DNA of 64,000 nt from Paenibacillus sp. JDR-2 (GTDB lineage: Bacteria > Bacillota > Bacilli > Paenibacillales > Paenibacillaceae). Where the stretch lies: contig NC_012914.1 in NCBI RefSeq assembly GCF_000023585.1, positions 2,557,001-2,621,000 on the forward strand, written 5' to 3'. Shown here piece after piece: positions 63,072 through 64,000 of this stretch (its first letter is position 1; each line of letters starts with the position of its first letter). The notes beneath the pieces were generated by a model. The model saw only the letters and a list, made by a program, of their open reading frames with translations, had not been told where the DNA came from and searched no databases. The position numbers and the translations under genes are program-made.

Positions 63072-64000
63072 ATGAATCAGACTCAGGCCGGAAAACAAAT
63101 TAACCTTCAACAGACAAAATCGGCTGGCTGGAAGCAGAGCGCAGCTGTGCGTGTCCTGCTCTTATTTTTGTTTGTGCTGCTGTTTTATTTCAGTTTGGCT
63201 CCCCATTTGGTACCGGAAACTTACGATATCCAGGTGGATGCCCCAAGCGACAAGGATATAGCAGCCCCGCATCAAATATTCGACAGCAAGGCTACGCTGG
63301 AAGCGCAGGAACAGGCAGCGAACAAGATTGATTCCATCTATTCCAATGTTGCTCTGCGCAACGAACAGCTGATCGATCAAATTTTTGTCCGGATTGAGCA
63401 GCTGAATCTGGATGATCAGGTGACGGTACAGAACAAGGTTGAAATTTACCGGAATGAGATTCCCGGCAAATATGATGCATTTGTCGATAATTTCGTCAAA
63501 ATGAATATGGGCACTGGCAAGTACAATGATTCGCTGCTCGAAGAGATGTCGAAGGTCATTAAGGAGCAGGTGTATACGATTCCGGAAGAGACGTTCTATA
63601 AGCTTCCGAATCTGACGCTGGACCAGCTGGAAGAGATGCGCTCTGTCGGGCAGGATGTTGTGCGCAAGCTGATGAGCGAGCAGCTCCGAGATGCGGAAAC
63701 GGCGCGCACGAAGGTTGCGGAGCTGGTGAACGCAAGCTCGCTGACCAACCGCTCCAGCCGCGAAATTGTGCAGGAGCTGGCACGATTTACGATTATGCCG
63801 AACCGGTTCCTCGATCAACAGGCGACCGATGAAGCCAAAATTCTCGCGAAGCAGAATACGCCGCAAGTCGTCATCAAAGAAGGCGATCTCATCGTAAAAA
63901 AAGGCGAGATCATCACGTCCGAGATGTATGAACTGCTGAAGGAATCCGAGCTTCTGCAGGACAAGCGCAATTATTGGCCACAGCTTGGACTGCTGCTTAT
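63072..64000 (+). CDS. pgpH: 7TMR-HD phosphohydrolase PgpH (3' end outside window)
   Basis: N-terminal 309 residues of a membrane c-di-AMP phosphodiesterase of the YqfF/PgpH type. It has a first membrane helix (about residues 27-45, VRVLLLFLFVLLFYFSLA), then the extracellular 7TM-HDED domain (DIAAPHQIFDSKATLEAQEQAA, IIKEG-like VVIKEGDLIVKKGEIIT). The seven-helix part and the HD catalytic domain lie beyond the window. ATG 63072 follows AGAGAGGA, 17 bases after phoH. Gene order phoH-pgpH agrees with Bacilli. Confidence 0.9.
   Translation, partial: MNQTQAGKQINLQQTKSAGWKQSAAVRVLLLFLFVLLFYFSLAPHLVPETYDIQVDAPSDKDIAAPHQIFDSKATLEAQEQAANKIDSIYSNVALRNEQLIDQIFVRIEQLNLDDQVTVQNKVEIYRNEIPGKYDAFVDNFVKMNMGTGKYNDSLLEEMSKVIKEQVYTIPEETFYKLPNLTLDQLEEMRSVGQDVVRKLMSEQLRDAETARTKVAELVNASSLTNRSSREIVQELARFTIMPNRFLDQQATDEAKILAKQNTPQVVIKEGDLIVKKGEIITSEMYELLKESELLQDKRNYWPQLGLLL

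Overview
The window looks like chromosomal DNA of a spore-forming, low-to-medium GC Gram-positive of the Paenibacillaceae, most likely Paenibacillus or a close relative. The reasons are strong AGGAGG-type ribosome binding sites, frequent GTG and TTG starts, a T-box leader and a CIRCE element, spore genes (gpr, spoIIP, yqfC, yqfD), and gene order that follows the Bacillus subtilis comER-comE-holA-rpsT-gpr-spoIIP-lepA-hemW-hrcA-grpE-dnaK-dnaJ-prmA-rsmE-mtaB-yqeW-rpsU-yqeY-yqeZ-floA-yqfC-yqfD-phoH-pgpH block. The block carries several insertions. No tRNA, rRNA, CRISPR array, transposase or phage gene was seen.

Layout. 1-6341: tail of an assimilatory nitrate reductase and molybdenum cofactor operon (moeA, nasB-like, nasC, mobA, mobB), with overlapping genes and a terminator. 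6419-9502: small membrane protein, orphan sensor kinase, and a divergent alpha/beta hydrolase. 9497-11959: arsenic resistance unit with a MarR-family gene, arsB and arsC; two related palindromes overlap the promoters of the regulator and of arsBC. 11958-14578: a protein of unknown function, then a lipoprotein / ATP-grasp ligase / DUF350 membrane protein cluster. 14600-17377: T-box-controlled leuS. 17385-23668: competence cluster comER (opposite strand), comEA, comEB, comEC, with metY inserted. 23841-25506: ECF sigma factor and membrane anti-sigma factor.

25748-35455: holA, rpsT, gpr, spoIIP, a yqxA-like gene, lepA, hemW, a GNAT acetyltransferase, and CIRCE-hrcA. 35798-43935: grpE-dnaK-dnaJ, two small genes, prmA, an M50 protease, rsmE and mtaB. 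44044-47484: a Nudix hydrolase, yqeW-like transporter, an rRNA methyltransferase, a candidate small RNA and a small coiled-coil protein. 47671-56653: addB-addA, two proteins of unknown function and a HIT protein. 56650-64000: rpsU, yqeY, yqeZ, floA, a tail-anchored-like protein, yqfC, yqfD, phoH and the start of pgpH.

How the parts fit together: the first operon couples nitrate reductase subunits with enzymes that make and mature their cofactor. The central block is housekeeping: translation factors and rRNA/tRNA modification, the class I heat-shock operon, DNA uptake and repair, and spore formation and germination. The least understood parts are the lipoprotein/ATP-grasp/DUF350 cluster, two long palindromic intergenic elements sharing a core (after lepA and after hrcA), a 53-bp palindrome after mtaB, and a free-standing candidate small RNA near 47000. 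All calls rest on reading the sequence and recalled family features; no database search was run.
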